A DNA stretch of 15,405 nt from Archangiaceae bacterium (GCA_023248915.1 JAHFDQ010000071.1:1-15405), one strand, 5' to 3'; positions 1-7,764 are shown, numbered from the stretch's first letter. Notes: a model not told the origin generated them from the sequence alone. Numbers and translations are program-made.

Positions 1-79
1 CATAGGCAACGTCGAGACCGGGAACGTGGCGTGGGTCGGCACCGGCGCGGAGTTCGGAATCATCTACGCGCGGCGCTGA
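1..79 (+). CDS. C-terminal end of a propeller-type repeat protein (partial)
   Basis: The frame that starts at base 2 reads 25 codons to a TGA at 77-79, ending in VAWVGTGAEFGIIYARR. The 'W-x-G-x-x-F-G-x-x-Y' pattern matches the repeat unit of the lipoprotein at 8868-10658 (for example 'LVWSGSEFGVAW' and its last repeat 'LAWTGSSLGLAWGDSR'). I therefore read this as the final propeller-like repeat of a related exported protein whose body lies left of the window. Only the tail is visible, so signal peptide, length and other domains are unknown. The short length means the family match is an inference from a weak motif. Confidence 0.5.
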   Translation, partial: IGNVETGNVAWVGTGAEFGIIYARR

Positions 80-87
80 GCGGCATC

Positions 88-103
88 GCGCTAGGCTGGC
101 TGA
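88..103 (+). promoter_or_regulatory. Probable leaderless promoter (-10 TAGGCT)
   Basis: TAGGCT at 92-97 is followed after 6 bases by the ATG at 104. There is no Shine-Dalgarno, and the expected transcription start coincides with the start codon. No good -35 is visible. The 10-mer gcgctaggct (88-97) recurs exactly at 10666-10675 before the sigma factor gene. Confidence 0.45.
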
Positions 104-733
104 ATGCGGAACTGGTTCTCGACGCCCCCATGCACGTCGATGAAGGAGAAGCGGGTCAGCCCGACACGGCTCGAGCTGATCGGTCCTGGCATCGGAGAGA
201 GGTTGGGGGGCGGCCTGACCGCCGTCGTCGGCGCCGGAGTGGCCACGCTGGCCGCCAGGCACCTAAGGGGACCGCTTCCCAGTCCGTTCAAGGTAGTCCC
301 CATCATCATCGGAGCGGCCGGAGCGGGAGTCTCGGCCCTCGGCGCCCACTCCGCCTTGTCCGAGCACTCGGTGGTGGTCGAGGCAGGCCGCGGTGTCACC
401 TTTCGCTGGAGGCCGGGCCCCTTCGCCCCACACAAGCTTGAGCTGAAGGCCGCCGAAGTCGCCGCGGTAGAGGCCATCCACGGCGTCGAGCGCCTCTCGT
501 ACGGCAGCGAATTCGACCGCACTACCAGCGTGGATGTGTACCGGGTCACGCTCGTCGCCCGCGACGGCCGAGCGGTGATGATGGAGAAGTTCTACTCCCG
601 CACCCAGGCGGACCTCCGCGTGAAGCAGGTCGAGCGATTGCTCGCCGCGAAGGGTCCGGTCGGGGCGTCGCGCGGCAAGCGTCGCCCGAACCTCCGGGCG
701 CGGCCGAAGTCGGCTCGCAAACCGGGGATCTAG
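104..733 (+). CDS. Hypothetical membrane protein with two hydrophobic helices
   Basis: A 209-residue protein I cannot assign to a named family. Two Gly/Ala/Val-rich hydrophobic stretches (about residues 35-52 and 63-85) look like a membrane hairpin. They are followed by a soluble region of about 100 residues (90-185) with alternating hydrophobic residues and the motif 'VTFRWRPGPF'. This region recalls small bacterial PH-like membrane-associated domains, but that resemblance is only an impression. The C-terminus is strongly basic (RGKRRP...ARKPGI), which suits a cytoplasmic tail. I prefer the ATG at 104 because a -10-like TAGGCT sits 6 bases upstream. The alternative ATG at 140 (MKEKRVSP) also lacks a Shine-Dalgarno and would remove 12 residues before the first helix. 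The next gene starts 91 bases downstream. Confidence 0.7.
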   Translation: MRNWFSTPPCTSMKEKRVSPTRLELIGPGIGERLGGGLTAVVGAGVATLAARHLRGPLPSPFKVVPIIIGAAGAGVSALGAHSALSEHSVVVEAGRGVTFRWRPGPFAPHKLELKAAEVAAVEAIHGVERLSYGSEFDRTTSVDVYRVTLVARDGRAVMMEKFYSRTQADLRVKQVERLLAAKGPVGASRGKRRPNLRARPKSARKPGI

Positions 734-806
734 CGTCGTGCGCGGGTGCGTGCCTGGACGAGCTGACTCTGCTGTCGCTGGCGCTCGCGCTGGCGGCGAC
801 GGCCTG

Positions 807-824
807 TGTAGACAATTTCCGGTC
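807..824 (+). promoter_or_regulatory. Probable leaderless promoter before the MYXO-CTERM gene
   Basis: An AT-rich island, TGTAGACAAT (807-816), lies in otherwise very GC-rich DNA. GACAAT (811-816) matches 4 of 6 bases of the -10 consensus and ends 8 bases before the GTG at 825. There is no Shine-Dalgarno. The spacing is the same type as at the 104 and 10684 starts. Confidence 0.35.
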
Positions 825-3800
825 GTGACGCGCTCACGTCAGTGCCTTCTCGCACGCGTCGTGGCCCTGGGGGCGTGCGTGGCTGCCGGGGGGGCGCGCG
901 CCGCGGTGGCCCAACAGGTCCAGTCCGGCACGGCTGTCAGCAACGCCAACGGAGTCGTGTCGATTGCCATCGCGCCAGTGGACCCCGCGGCATCCGTCTT
1001 GTTCTTCGGTATTCGGAGCAACAGCAATCGTCCGGTCGGGTCCGAGCTGAGGGGACGGCTTCCGACCGCCTGCTCGAATCCGTGCGGCACTCTGGAGTTC
1101 GAGCGAGTAACCGACGCGGTCGCGCCCGAACCTGCGCCGATTGAAATCAAGTGGTACGTGGTGACCTTCGCGACGGGTGTCCGGGTGCAGCGCGGCGAGA
1201 CGGTCGTGGTTCCTACCGTCGTCGACGTGGGAATCTCGCCCGTCGCGTCCCTGAGTCAGGCCTTCGTCCTCTGGTCCGTATCCGCGGGGGTGAGCGACAT
1301 CATCTGGGGAAGTGACGACTCGACGCTTGCCGAGCTCACCACGTCCTCGAACCTCCAATTCAGGCAGGGCAACGCTGCCACCCAGGTCCATACCGTCGCG
1401 TGGCAGGTGGTCGAGTTCACTGACGCCGCCGACGTCAACGTCCAGAAGGGGTCGGTCGCGACCATGAGTGGGGGGGCGACCTCGGTCACCGCTTCGCTGG
1501 GTACTTCGGTCGACCCCGCCCATACGTTCGTGCTGGCCGGAGTGCGCATCACCAGTGACGGCCTCGAGGCGGACATTGGTTCGAAGATGGTGCGGGCGCG
1601 ATTGACAAGTTCGACGACGATTACCTTCGACCGAAGCATCGCGAACTCCGTCGGCATGGACGAGATTGGGTGGCAGGCGATCGAGCTGAAGGACGGTTCG
1701 ACGGTCCGGAGCGGCAACGCCAGTCTCCCCGCGGGAGTCTCGACCGCGACCGAGGCGCTGAGCCCACCAGTAGACTCCGCCCGCTCGGTCGCATTTGCGT
1801 CCACGCAGCAGGGTGGCGGCCAAAGCGTGGGGCGGAGCCCGTACGCCGGAGACGACATCATCGGGGTCGCATCGGTCACGGCGGAGCTTGGGGCGACGGG
1901 CACGCCGTCCTCGTCGCTCGTGCTGCAACGGGACAGCACCGCTGCCGCCGCCGACGTGGGCTGGTTCGTTGTGCAGTTCGCGGGCAGCCCCGGCGTCAGG
2001 GTGGGCAGCTTCGCGAAGAGCACCGGGGGCGCTCCGGCGACGCAGGCGGTCGCGCACGGCCTCGGTTCGGTTCCCAAGGCGGTCATCTTCTGGACCGACG
2101 CCAGGACGGACGAGGCGTTTGGTGCAGGCGAGAACCTCGCCTACGGCGTCACGGACGGCGTGACCAGCGGGTCATTCGCCACGGCGAGCCAAAACGGAGT
2201 CTCGCCCTCGGTCTCGGCCCGCCGTGCTGCACCGAAAGCACTCACCATCGTGAGCCCGACTCAGGTGGTGCTGGCGGAGGCGGACCTCCAATCATGGAGC
2301 CCGGCGAGCTTCACGCTCCAGTGGACCACCAACAACGCACTGGCCTACATCGTCCACTACATGGCGATCGGCGGCGCTGACGTCTCGGCGAAGGTCGCCA
2401 ACTGGCAGATGTCGACTGCGACGGGCAACAGCCCGGTCACCGGCGTCGGATTCCAGCCGAGCGCCGTCGTGCACCTGTACGCGGGAGTCGGCCTCTCCAG
2501 CCCGCCGCCGTCCAGCTCTGACGAGTCGGGACTCGGGCTGGGCGTGATGGATTCCTCGGGTGGCCAATGGGCGACGGAGGCGCGCAGCTCGCCCACCAGC
2601 GCGCCGACGGTAACCGCCCGAGGGCAGGCGACGGATGCAGCGCTTCTATGCGTCGGCGCAGGCCCGATCGTCTCGTATCGGGCCTCGTTCGTGTCGATGG
2701 ACGTGGACGGGTTCACGACGAACTGCAGCAAGGCGGCCGGGAATACGGGCCAGGTGTACTCGCTCGCGCTCAAGGGGCTCGACGTCAAGGCGGGGAGCTT
2801 CCTCAAGAGCCCGAACAGTGTCGGGTCGAGCGCCACCTTCGTCCAGCAGGCGGCGCAGTTGAAGGTTGGGGCGGTTCACAGCCTCACTTTCCCGAGCAGC
2901 AGCACCCCGGGGAACCTGGTGGTCGTCAGCATGAACTCCTCCGCGGTGGCCGCGAGCGTGGTCTCGGTCGCGGACAACAAGGGAAACGTCTACAGCTTGG
3001 GCGCGGGGCCGACGAGCTGGAACGTCGATCTGGAACGCGCCTCCACCTACTACGCCAGCAACATCACCACCAGTGGCAGCCCCGTCACGGTCACGGTCAC
3101 GCTGGCCTCATCCACCACGTTGGAACTCTATCTGGCAGAGTACTCGGGAGTCTGGCCGTCCGGCCCCCTCGATCAAGTATCCACTGGTCTTGGGTCCGGT
3201 TCTGCGATGAACAGCGGTTCGAAGACCACGACCTACCCGGACGAGTTGGTCTTCAACTTCGGCGTGATCTCCGGCACCGGGACGATTGGGCCCACGTTCA
3301 ACGCGAGGTCCACGTTCAACAACAACTTCATCGGGGACAAGGGTGTCACGGCGATTGGCAACTACAACGCGGACGGTACGAACTTGGGGACGTGGACCTG
3401 GGTGATCCAGATGCTGACGTTCAAGGTGGGCGCGATCCAGTCGGTCGGCGGAATGAGCTTCTCTCCGCGCGCGGTGCTTCTGCACAGCGTTCAAGACCTG
3501 GCGCAGGCAAGCCCGGTCGCCCAGGCCCGGGTCGGCATCGGCGCTTCCGACGGAGTGACTCGAGGGTGCTCGGCCTTCGAGGACCTGAACGCCCAGGCCA
3601 CCTCCAACGTGCAGAGCATCGACAGGACCAGCAAGGTCTTCGTGAAGGTGAACAACGGGACGCCTGCCATCGACGCCGAGGCGGACCTCTTCAGCCTTGA
3701 CCCGGGCGGCTTCACCCTCAACTGGACCACCAACGACACGGCCCAGACGCAGATTCTCTACCTGGCCATCGCGCCCCAGGCCGGCCTTCCCGCAGACGCC

Positions 3801-5309
3801 GGTATCGACGCCGGCGCCCTGGACGGCGGCTGCCCCTCGCCCTTGTCGGTCGTCCGCGACGCCAACCTCTTCGCGGCCGTGGGAACCCCGTACCAGCTCA
3901 ACGCCACCGGCCAGGTGGGCGTCACCGGCGGCGCCGGCCCGATTGCCTTCGCCTCATGCGCCGGCCCCGTGGTGGCCGGCTTCCAGGTCGACCGTGCCAC
4001 CGGCCTGACTGCCTGGACTCCCGCGGCCGCCGGCACGGTGACCCTGTGCCTTCAAGCCCAGGACGCCTGCTCGTCCGACAGCTACACCTTCGACGTCGTG
4101 GTGGTCGCGGCGGCTTCGAGCCCGCCGGTCGCGAGGATCACGGCCAGCCCTCCCGCGGCCAGCGTGTCCGAGTCGATCCTCTTCAGCGGCGCCACGAGCA
4201 CCGCTTCCCCGGGCGCAGCTCTCGTCTCCTTCCAGTGGGACTTCGGAGACGGGGCGCTGGGCAACGGAGTCGACCTTTCCCATTCCTACGCCCTACCTGG
4301 CGGCTACACCGTTTACCTCACCGTCACCGACAACTACGGCAGCCTGGGCTCGACCTCCGTTGGCGTGGTGGTGGGAGACGCGGAGTGCCCCAGTCCTCCG
4401 GTGGTGCAAGTGCTGGCCGACTCCCTCCACGGGACGGACTCCCTCACGGTGAAGTTCGGGTGCAACTGCGCTAACGGAGTGGCGAGGGCGTGGGACTTCG
4501 GAGACGGCACCGGCTCTTCCGAAGCCGAGCCTTCGCACACCTACGGCCCGGGCAGGTACCGGGTGTCCCTGTGGGGCGTGGACGAGAATGGCTGTGTCGG
4601 CTCTGACGAGGTGGAGGTGGTGGTCGATAGCCCGCCCTACTTGCCTCCCATCTGCCGCGCGTCGGCCAGCCCTGGCGCGGGCAGAGCCCCGCTGCCCGTG
4701 ACCTTCACCGCCGCCTACGTCGACCCCAACCCCGGCGGCCTAATCTCCCTGGCGGAGTGGACTTTCGTCGACGACGGAAGCACGCGCCTGGAACCGGTGG
4801 TGCGAAGGACCTTCGACACGCCGGCGACGTACCGGGCGACGCTGAGAGTCGAGAACAACCTCGGGCTTACCTGTACCGACAGGGTGGACGTGGTGGTGCA
4901 GACGGCCACCGGAGAGACGCCGCCGCAAATATTCACGGTGCCTTCGAAGGAGGCCACCTGCCGCGCGGCGTACCACTACGCGAAGGAGTTGGAAGATCGG
5001 CCGCTGGCGAGAGGGACGCGGCCCGTCTATTGGTACTCGGGGACGGGCACTCCGCGGGCCCTGGCGGTGGACCGCGCGACGGGCCAGGTGCTGTGGACGC
5101 CTTCCGAGGCCGGGCTCGAGAGAATCAGCCTGATTGCCAGCAACTCCGCCGGCACCGCGGGCCAGAGCTACGAAGTCGACGTCACCTGCAGCGCCCCGGA
5201 GCGCCCCATCCGAATCGGGTGCGGTTGCCAGGGCGCGGAAGGGGGCCTGGCCGGACTGGCGCTGGCCGCCTTGGCAATTCTCAAGCGTCGAGGTGTCCGA
5301 CATCCCTGA
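825..5309 (+). CDS. Giant MYXO-CTERM surface protein with tandem repeats, Ig-like and PKD domains
   Basis: A 1,494-residue exported protein. Residues 1-29 form a signal peptide (basic start, hydrophobic core, probable cleavage AVA|QQ). Residues 32-388 hold four repeats of roughly 90 residues, each closing with 'W-x-V-V-x-F ... V-x-x-G'. A second module (G-F-Q-P ... G-F-T-L-x-W-T-T-N ... Y-x-A-I) occurs at about 389-520, 522-655 and 868-984. A 'DNKGNVYSLG' beta-sandwich-like segment splits the second and third copies. A DAG linker is at about 990. Then come an Ig/He-PIG-like domain (1004-1097), three PKD-like domains (WDFGDG near 1138 and 1222, a degenerate WTFVDDG near 1311) and another He-PIG-like domain (TGQVLWTP). 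The tail has G-C1466-G-C1468, a hydrophobic stretch and KRR, which is the MYXO-CTERM signal. MYXO-CTERM proteins are processed by myxosortases and anchored at the surface. GTG 825 is preferred because it gives a clean signal peptide; an in-frame GTG at 738 would bury it. The ligand is unknown; PKD/Ig content suggests adhesion or matrix binding. Confidence 0.88.
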   Translation: MTRSRQCLLARVVALGACVAAGGARAAVAQQVQSGTAVSNANGVVSIAIAPVDPAASVLFFGIRSNSNRPVGSELRGRLPTACSNPCGTLEFERVTDAVAPEPAPIEIKWYVVTFATGVRVQRGETVVVPTVVDVGISPVASLSQAFVLWSVSAGVSDIIWGSDDSTLAELTTSSNLQFRQGNAATQVHTVAWQVVEFTDAADVNVQKGSVATMSGGATSVTASLGTSVDPAHTFVLAGVRITSDGLEADIGSKMVRARLTSSTTITFDRSIANSVGMDEIGWQAIELKDGSTVRSGNASLPAGVSTATEALSPPVDSARSVAFASTQQGGGQSVGRSPYAGDDIIGVASVTAELGATGTPSSSLVLQRDSTAAAADVGWFVVQFAGSPGVRVGSFAKSTGGAPATQAVAHGLGSVPKAVIFWTDARTDEAFGAGENLAYGVTDGVTSGSFATASQNGVSPSVSARRAAPKALTIVSPTQVVLAEADLQSWSPASFTLQWTTNNALAYIVHYMAIGGADVSAKVANWQMSTATGNSPVTGVGFQPSAVVHLYAGVGLSSPPPSSSDESGLGLGVMDSSGGQWATEARSSPTSAPTVTARGQATDAALLCVGAGPIVSYRASFVSMDVDGFTTNCSKAAGNTGQVYSLALKGLDVKAGSFLKSPNSVGSSATFVQQAAQLKVGAVHSLTFPSSSTPGNLVVVSMNSSAVAASVVSVADNKGNVYSLGAGPTSWNVDLERASTYYASNITTSGSPVTVTVTLASSTTLELYLAEYSGVWPSGPLDQVSTGLGSGSAMNSGSKTTTYPDELVFNFGVISGTGTIGPTFNARSTFNNNFIGDKGVTAIGNYNADGTNLGTWTWVIQMLTFKVGAIQSVGGMSFSPRAVLLHSVQDLAQASPVAQARVGIGASDGVTRGCSAFEDLNAQATSNVQSIDRTSKVFVKVNNGTPAIDAEADLFSLDPGGFTLNWTTNDTAQTQILYLAIAPQAGLPADAGIDAGALDGGCPSPLSVVRDANLFAAVGTPYQLNATGQVGVTGGAGPIAFASCAGPVVAGFQVDRATGLTAWTPAAAGTVTLCLQAQDACSSDSYTFDVVVVAAASSPPVARITASPPAASVSESILFSGATSTASPGAALVSFQWDFGDGALGNGVDLSHSYALPGGYTVYLTVTDNYGSLGSTSVGVVVGDAECPSPPVVQVLADSLHGTDSLTVKFGCNCANGVARAWDFGDGTGSSEAEPSHTYGPGRYRVSLWGVDENGCVGSDEVEVVVDSPPYLPPICRASASPGAGRAPLPVTFTAAYVDPNPGGLISLAEWTFVDDGSTRLEPVVRRTFDTPATYRATLRVENNLGLTCTDRVDVVVQTATGETPPQIFTVPSKEATCRAAYHYAKELEDRPLARGTRPVYWYSGTGTPRALAVDRATGQVLWTPSEAGLERISLIASNSAGTAGQSYEVDVTCSAPERPIRIGCGCQGAEGGLAGLALAALAILKRRGVRHP
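918..1988 (+). repeat. Four tandem ~90-residue protein repeats (W-x-V-V-x-F family)
   Basis: The translated repeats begin near bases 918, 1179, 1434 and 1699. They close with WYVVTF, WQVVEF, WQAIEL and WFVVQF, each followed by a V-(x)-G pair that opens the next unit. The DNA has diverged, so these are old protein-level duplications rather than fresh nucleotide repeats. Confidence 0.6.
1989..3775 (+). repeat. Three copies of a ~125-residue 'GFTLxWTTN' module, third copy separated by an insert
   Basis: The copies end with FTLQWTTNNALAYIVHYMAI (about 2310-2370), DGFTTNCSKAAG..VYSLAL (about 2705-2775) and FTLNWTTNDTAQTQILYLAI (about 3712-3770). The third is separated from the second by a ~210-residue insert containing DNKGNVYSLG and LYLAEYSG. 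Copies 1 and 3 are most alike; copy 2 has lost the WTTN core. Confidence 0.55.
5208..5306 (+). other. MYXO-CTERM sorting signal
   Basis: The last 33 residues of the giant protein are IRIGCGCQ, a Gly/Ala/Leu hydrophobic helix, and the basic end KRRGVRHP. An invariant Cys before a transmembrane segment and a basic tail is the known MYXO-CTERM layout. The Cys at codon 5220 or 5226 would be the processing site. Confidence 0.85.
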
Positions 5310-5348
5310 CAGTTTCGTGATACCCTGTCAGCCATGTCGGACACCTCG
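5289..5348. promoter_or_regulatory. Nested palindrome over the hipB start: probable HipB operator
   Basis: The outer arms cgaggtgtccgacat (5289-5303) and atgtcggacacctcg (5334-5348) are exact 15-base reverse complements. Inside them, CTGACAG (5306-5312) and CTGTCAG (5325-5331) form a second exact inverted repeat with a 12-base spacer. Both share one centre (about 5318.5), giving 22 paired positions in a 60-base element. It covers the end of the upstream gene and the first five codons of hipB. HipB-type antitoxins are known to repress their own operon from inverted repeats, so this is the likely operator. The mRNA could also fold here. Confidence 0.75.
5297..5326 (+). promoter_or_regulatory. 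Probable hipBA promoter, leaderless
   Basis: CCGACA (5297-5302, 4 of 6 to TTGACA) lies 18 bases before TACCCT (5321-5326), which is preceded by TG-A as in extended -10 elements. The ATG at 5334 follows after 7 bases, so transcription would begin about at the start codon. The promoter sits wholly inside the palindrome, as expected for autorepression. Confidence 0.45.
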
Positions 5349-5612
5349 GCGCGGCTCGTCGCCCACATTGGAAGTTCCTTTCGAGCGCTGCGGCTCGGCC
5401 AGGGGTGGACCCAGACTGCGCTGGCCCAGCGGGCGCGGGTGAGCCGCGACACCATCAACCGGCTCGAGCGGGGCCACGTGGTCGGGCTGGCCTCGCTGGC
5501 GGCGCTCCTCGGCGCGATGGGGTTTCAGCTCGCGTTCGAGCCGGTCAAGCGCCTGCGCGCGAGCGACATGCGCCGCGAGTTCGCCCACGTCCACGAAGAG
5601 ACCGACGAGTGA
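5334..5612 (+). CDS. hipB: HipB-like antitoxin, XRE-family helix-turn-helix repressor
   Basis: A 92-residue DNA-binding protein. An XRE/Cro-type helix-turn-helix spans about residues 11-65: 'LRLGQGWTQTALAQRARVS' gives helices 1-2 and VSRDTINRLERG (36-47) the recognition helix. The rest is a charged tail rich in Arg and Glu. Size and position directly before hipA are those of HipB antitoxins, which bind and neutralise HipA and repress their shared operon. The ATG at 5334 is embedded in the right arm of the nested palindrome and has no Shine-Dalgarno, so translation is probably leaderless. Its stop overlaps the hipA start (GTGA), so the two are translationally coupled. Classic HipB has a short beta-strand-forming tail; here the C-terminus is helical-looking, so the antitoxin contact may differ. 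Confidence 0.85.
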   Translation: MSDTSARLVAHIGSSFRALRLGQGWTQTALAQRARVSRDTINRLERGHVVGLASLAALLGAMGFQLAFEPVKRLRASDMRREFAHVHEETDE

Positions 5613-6838
5613 TCGACTTCTCACGCCCGATTCGCGAGCTTTGGGTCGGCGTCGCGCGCCGGCCGACCGGAACCTTGGTCAGACAGTCGCAGTACGAGTT
5701 CACCTACGACCCGGGCGCCGGCACGCCCGTTTCCCTGATCATGCCCGTCGAGGACGGCCACTTCACGGACGGCGAGCTGTTCGCCGTGATGGACATGAAC
5801 TTGCCCGAGGGGTTCCTCCTCGCGGCGATACGCGAGCGCGCTCCGAAGACGTCGCCGACGAAAATGCACCTGCTGGCCCTGATGGGCGAGAACGGCATCG
5901 GGTGGCTCGGCTACCGGCAGCCGGGCGCGAAGCGCGCAGCGCGATTGACCGGGGTGAGCCGCGACCGCCTGCTCCGCGAAGGCGCGGGCAAACAGGGGCG
6001 GCTGTTCGCCGAGCTGGTCGACGCCTACCTGTCGACCGGCTCGGGCCTCTCGGGGGTTCAGCCGAAAGTGCTGGTTCCCGAACGCACGTCGATCGCGGTG
6101 CCGAACCTCATCGTGAAGGCCGCCGGCGCGGACTACCCGGGGCTCGCCGCGAACGAGTTCCTGTGTCTCGAGGTCGCCACGCGCGCGGGGCTCGAGGTGG
6201 CCACGCACGCGCTGTCCGACGATGGGCAACTGCTGCTGGTGGACCGCTTCGACCTATCGAACGGCGCGCGGCTGGGCTTCGAGGACATCGCCGCGCTGAT
6301 GGACCTTCGCGTGGGCGGAGCGCTCTCCGACCGGAAGTACCGGGGCAGCTACGAGGACATCGCCCGGGTGATCGGCCTCTTCTCGACCCGGAAGGAGGCC
6401 GACCGAGCGCGGTTCTTCCAGCACGTCGCGCTGACGGTGCTGCTTCGCAATGGCGATGGGCACCTCAAGAACTTCGGGGTGGTCTACGACGAAACCACCT
6501 GTCGTCTCGCGCCGGTCTTCGACGTGGTCACCACGACCATCTACCCGTACGAACGCGCCAACGGAGCCCGGGTGACCGACCGCACCTTGGCGCTCAAGCT
6601 GCGCGCCGGTCGGGACAGGCGAAGACGCGCCTACCCGGCCGCCCGTGACCTGGCGGCCTTCGGCCGCGAATGCTGCGGCGTCGCCGAGCCACGGGCGCTC
6701 GTCGAGCCGCTCTTCGAGGCGATGGTCGAATGCCTCGACGCGGCACGACGCGACGAACGAATTCCGCGCGCGCTCGTGAAGCAACTGCGGCCGGAGTGGG
6801 AAGACTCTCTGCGCGTCTGGCGCCCGCGAACTACGTAG
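5609..6838 (+). CDS. hipA: HipA-family serine/threonine kinase toxin
   Basis: A 409-residue protein starting at the GTG that overlaps the hipB stop codon. The N-terminal part (LWVG..., LPEGFLL near 65-71) matches the HipA N1 domain. The kinase part has SGVQPK (148-153, the loop holding the regulatory serine of HipA), the ATP-site lysine in LIVK (170), 'ANEFLCLEVA' (181-190), VDRFD (211-215), the catalytic loop NGDGHLKN (281-288) and a PVFDV metal-binding motif (Asp 305). All key positions appear intact, so the enzyme should be active. Known HipA toxins phosphorylate glutamyl- or tryptophanyl-tRNA synthetase, or other targets in relatives, and so stall growth; the target here cannot be read from sequence. 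It ends 14 bases before the convergent hydrolase, with no clear terminator. Confidence 0.9.
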   Translation: MIDFSRPIRELWVGVARRPTGTLVRQSQYEFTYDPGAGTPVSLIMPVEDGHFTDGELFAVMDMNLPEGFLLAAIRERAPKTSPTKMHLLALMGENGIGWLGYRQPGAKRAARLTGVSRDRLLREGAGKQGRLFAELVDAYLSTGSGLSGVQPKVLVPERTSIAVPNLIVKAAGADYPGLAANEFLCLEVATRAGLEVATHALSDDGQLLLVDRFDLSNGARLGFEDIAALMDLRVGGALSDRKYRGSYEDIARVIGLFSTRKEADRARFFQHVALTVLLRNGDGHLKNFGVVYDETTCRLAPVFDVVTTTIYPYERANGARVTDRTLALKLRAGRDRRRRAYPAARDLAAFGRECCGVAEPRALVEPLFEAMVECLDAARRDERIPRALVKQLRPEWEDSLRVWRPRTT

Positions 6839-6852
6839 GGTCAAGCCGGCAG

Positions 6853-7764
6853 TCACTCACCTCGTCCTGCCTGGGCTGAGGCGGGCGTGCCAGTACGGCA
6901 GAGGAAGCTCACCATTTCATCCCACACCGGAGTCGCCTTCCCGCTGGTGAAGAACGTGAAGTGCGTCGCGTTGAAGCCGAAGCCGTTGGCCTTCGACACG
7001 GTGAGGTACCGTCGCTCGCTCGAGCCGAGCCGCTCGGCGAGCTCGCGTGCCTCGCTCATGCGGCACAGGACGTCGCGCCCGCCCACCACCACCAGCACCG
7101 GCGACCGCACCCGCGACAGGGTGTCGTCGTAGCTCGCGCGGCCGTCGGCGGTCAGGAACCGCCCGGTGCGCACCCAGCTCGCCAACTGCGCAACGTAGGG
7201 GGCCGGCTCGTCGTCGGTGCCCAGCCGCAGCGCTAGTATCGGCGCGTGCCCCAGCAGCCGGGCCGAAGCGTCGAACGCCTCGATGAACGCCCGGCGCGCG
7301 ACGCCCGCGTTCCTCCAGATGTTGGCCGTCACCAGCACCAGCTTCGCCGGAGCCAACTCCGGCAGGACCCCAGCGGCCGCCACGCCCACCAGTCCTCCCA
7401 GCGAGTGGCCCACCCACGACACCTGCCCCGGAGCCGTTCCGCTCTCCGCCTCGATGCGGCAGAGCGCGGCCGGCAAGTCCAGGCGTACGTAGTCGTCGAA
7501 CGTCCAACCGGTCGCCGGCCTCTCCGACCGCCCGTGCCCGCGGAAGTCGAGCACGTAAACGTCGAAGCCGCGGTGCGCCAGGTACGTCGCGAACCCCTCG
7601 CCGCGCGGCCGGTCGAAGTAGCCGGCGTTGGCCCACATCGCGTGGGTCGCGAGCACCACGCCGACGCGCGCGCCGTCGCACGGGTAGCGCCAGAGGTGCA
7701 GCCGCAGCCCGTCGTCGGTCACGACCTCGAGCGGGATTGAGCGGTCCGTGGCCGTGGGCTTCAC
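6853..7764 (-). CDS. Alpha/beta hydrolase
   Basis: A 303-residue cytoplasmic-looking enzyme of the alpha/beta hydrolase fold, with no signal peptide. The nucleophile elbow is GHSLGG (119-124, Ser 121). Asp 231 in 'VVVGGRDVL' and His 268 in 'FNATHF' complete a plausible triad. The oxyanion-region motif after strand 3 is THAMWAN (40-46) rather than the usual HG, as in some predicted hydrolases that carry an H-A-M motif. LDFRGHGRS (72-80) is typical of the fold. The substrate is unknown: esterase, lipase or aminopeptidase-like activities are all possible. GTG 7764 is the first standard start in frame, and a GGAGGAG lies 12 bases before it. It follows the propeller gene by 56 bases on the same strand, so the two may be cotranscribed, and it converges on hipA. 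Confidence 0.82.
   Translation of the reverse strand: MKPTATDRSIPLEVVTDDGLRLHLWRYPCDGARVGVVLATHAMWANAGYFDRPRGEGFATYLAHRGFDVYVLDFRGHGRSERPATGWTFDDYVRLDLPAALCRIEAESGTAPGQVSWVGHSLGGLVGVAAAGVLPELAPAKLVLVTANIWRNAGVARRAFIEAFDASARLLGHAPILALRLGTDDEPAPYVAQLASWVRTGRFLTADGRASYDDTLSRVRSPVLVVVGGRDVLCRMSEARELAERLGSSERRYLTVSKANGFGFNATHFTFFTSGKATPVWDEMVSFLCRTGTPASAQAGRGE

Noticed and set aside
738..824. GTG 738 as start of the giant surface protein
   Set aside because: It would place 29 non-hydrophobic residues before the signal peptide and has no ribosome site or promoter at a suitable distance.
754..828. A short peptide LDELTLLSLALALAATACVDNFRS that looks like a lipoprotein signal with lipobox
   Set aside because: No ATG, GTG or TTG start is in frame and it stops after six residues past the Cys; repeated ctg/gcg triplets in GC-rich DNA can give this by chance. 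It could be a remnant, but support is too weak.
6831..6855. CTACGTAG palindrome between hipA and the hydrolase as a terminator
   Set aside because: The palindrome is only 8 bases, has no loop and no T-run on either side, so it does not look like an intrinsic terminator.
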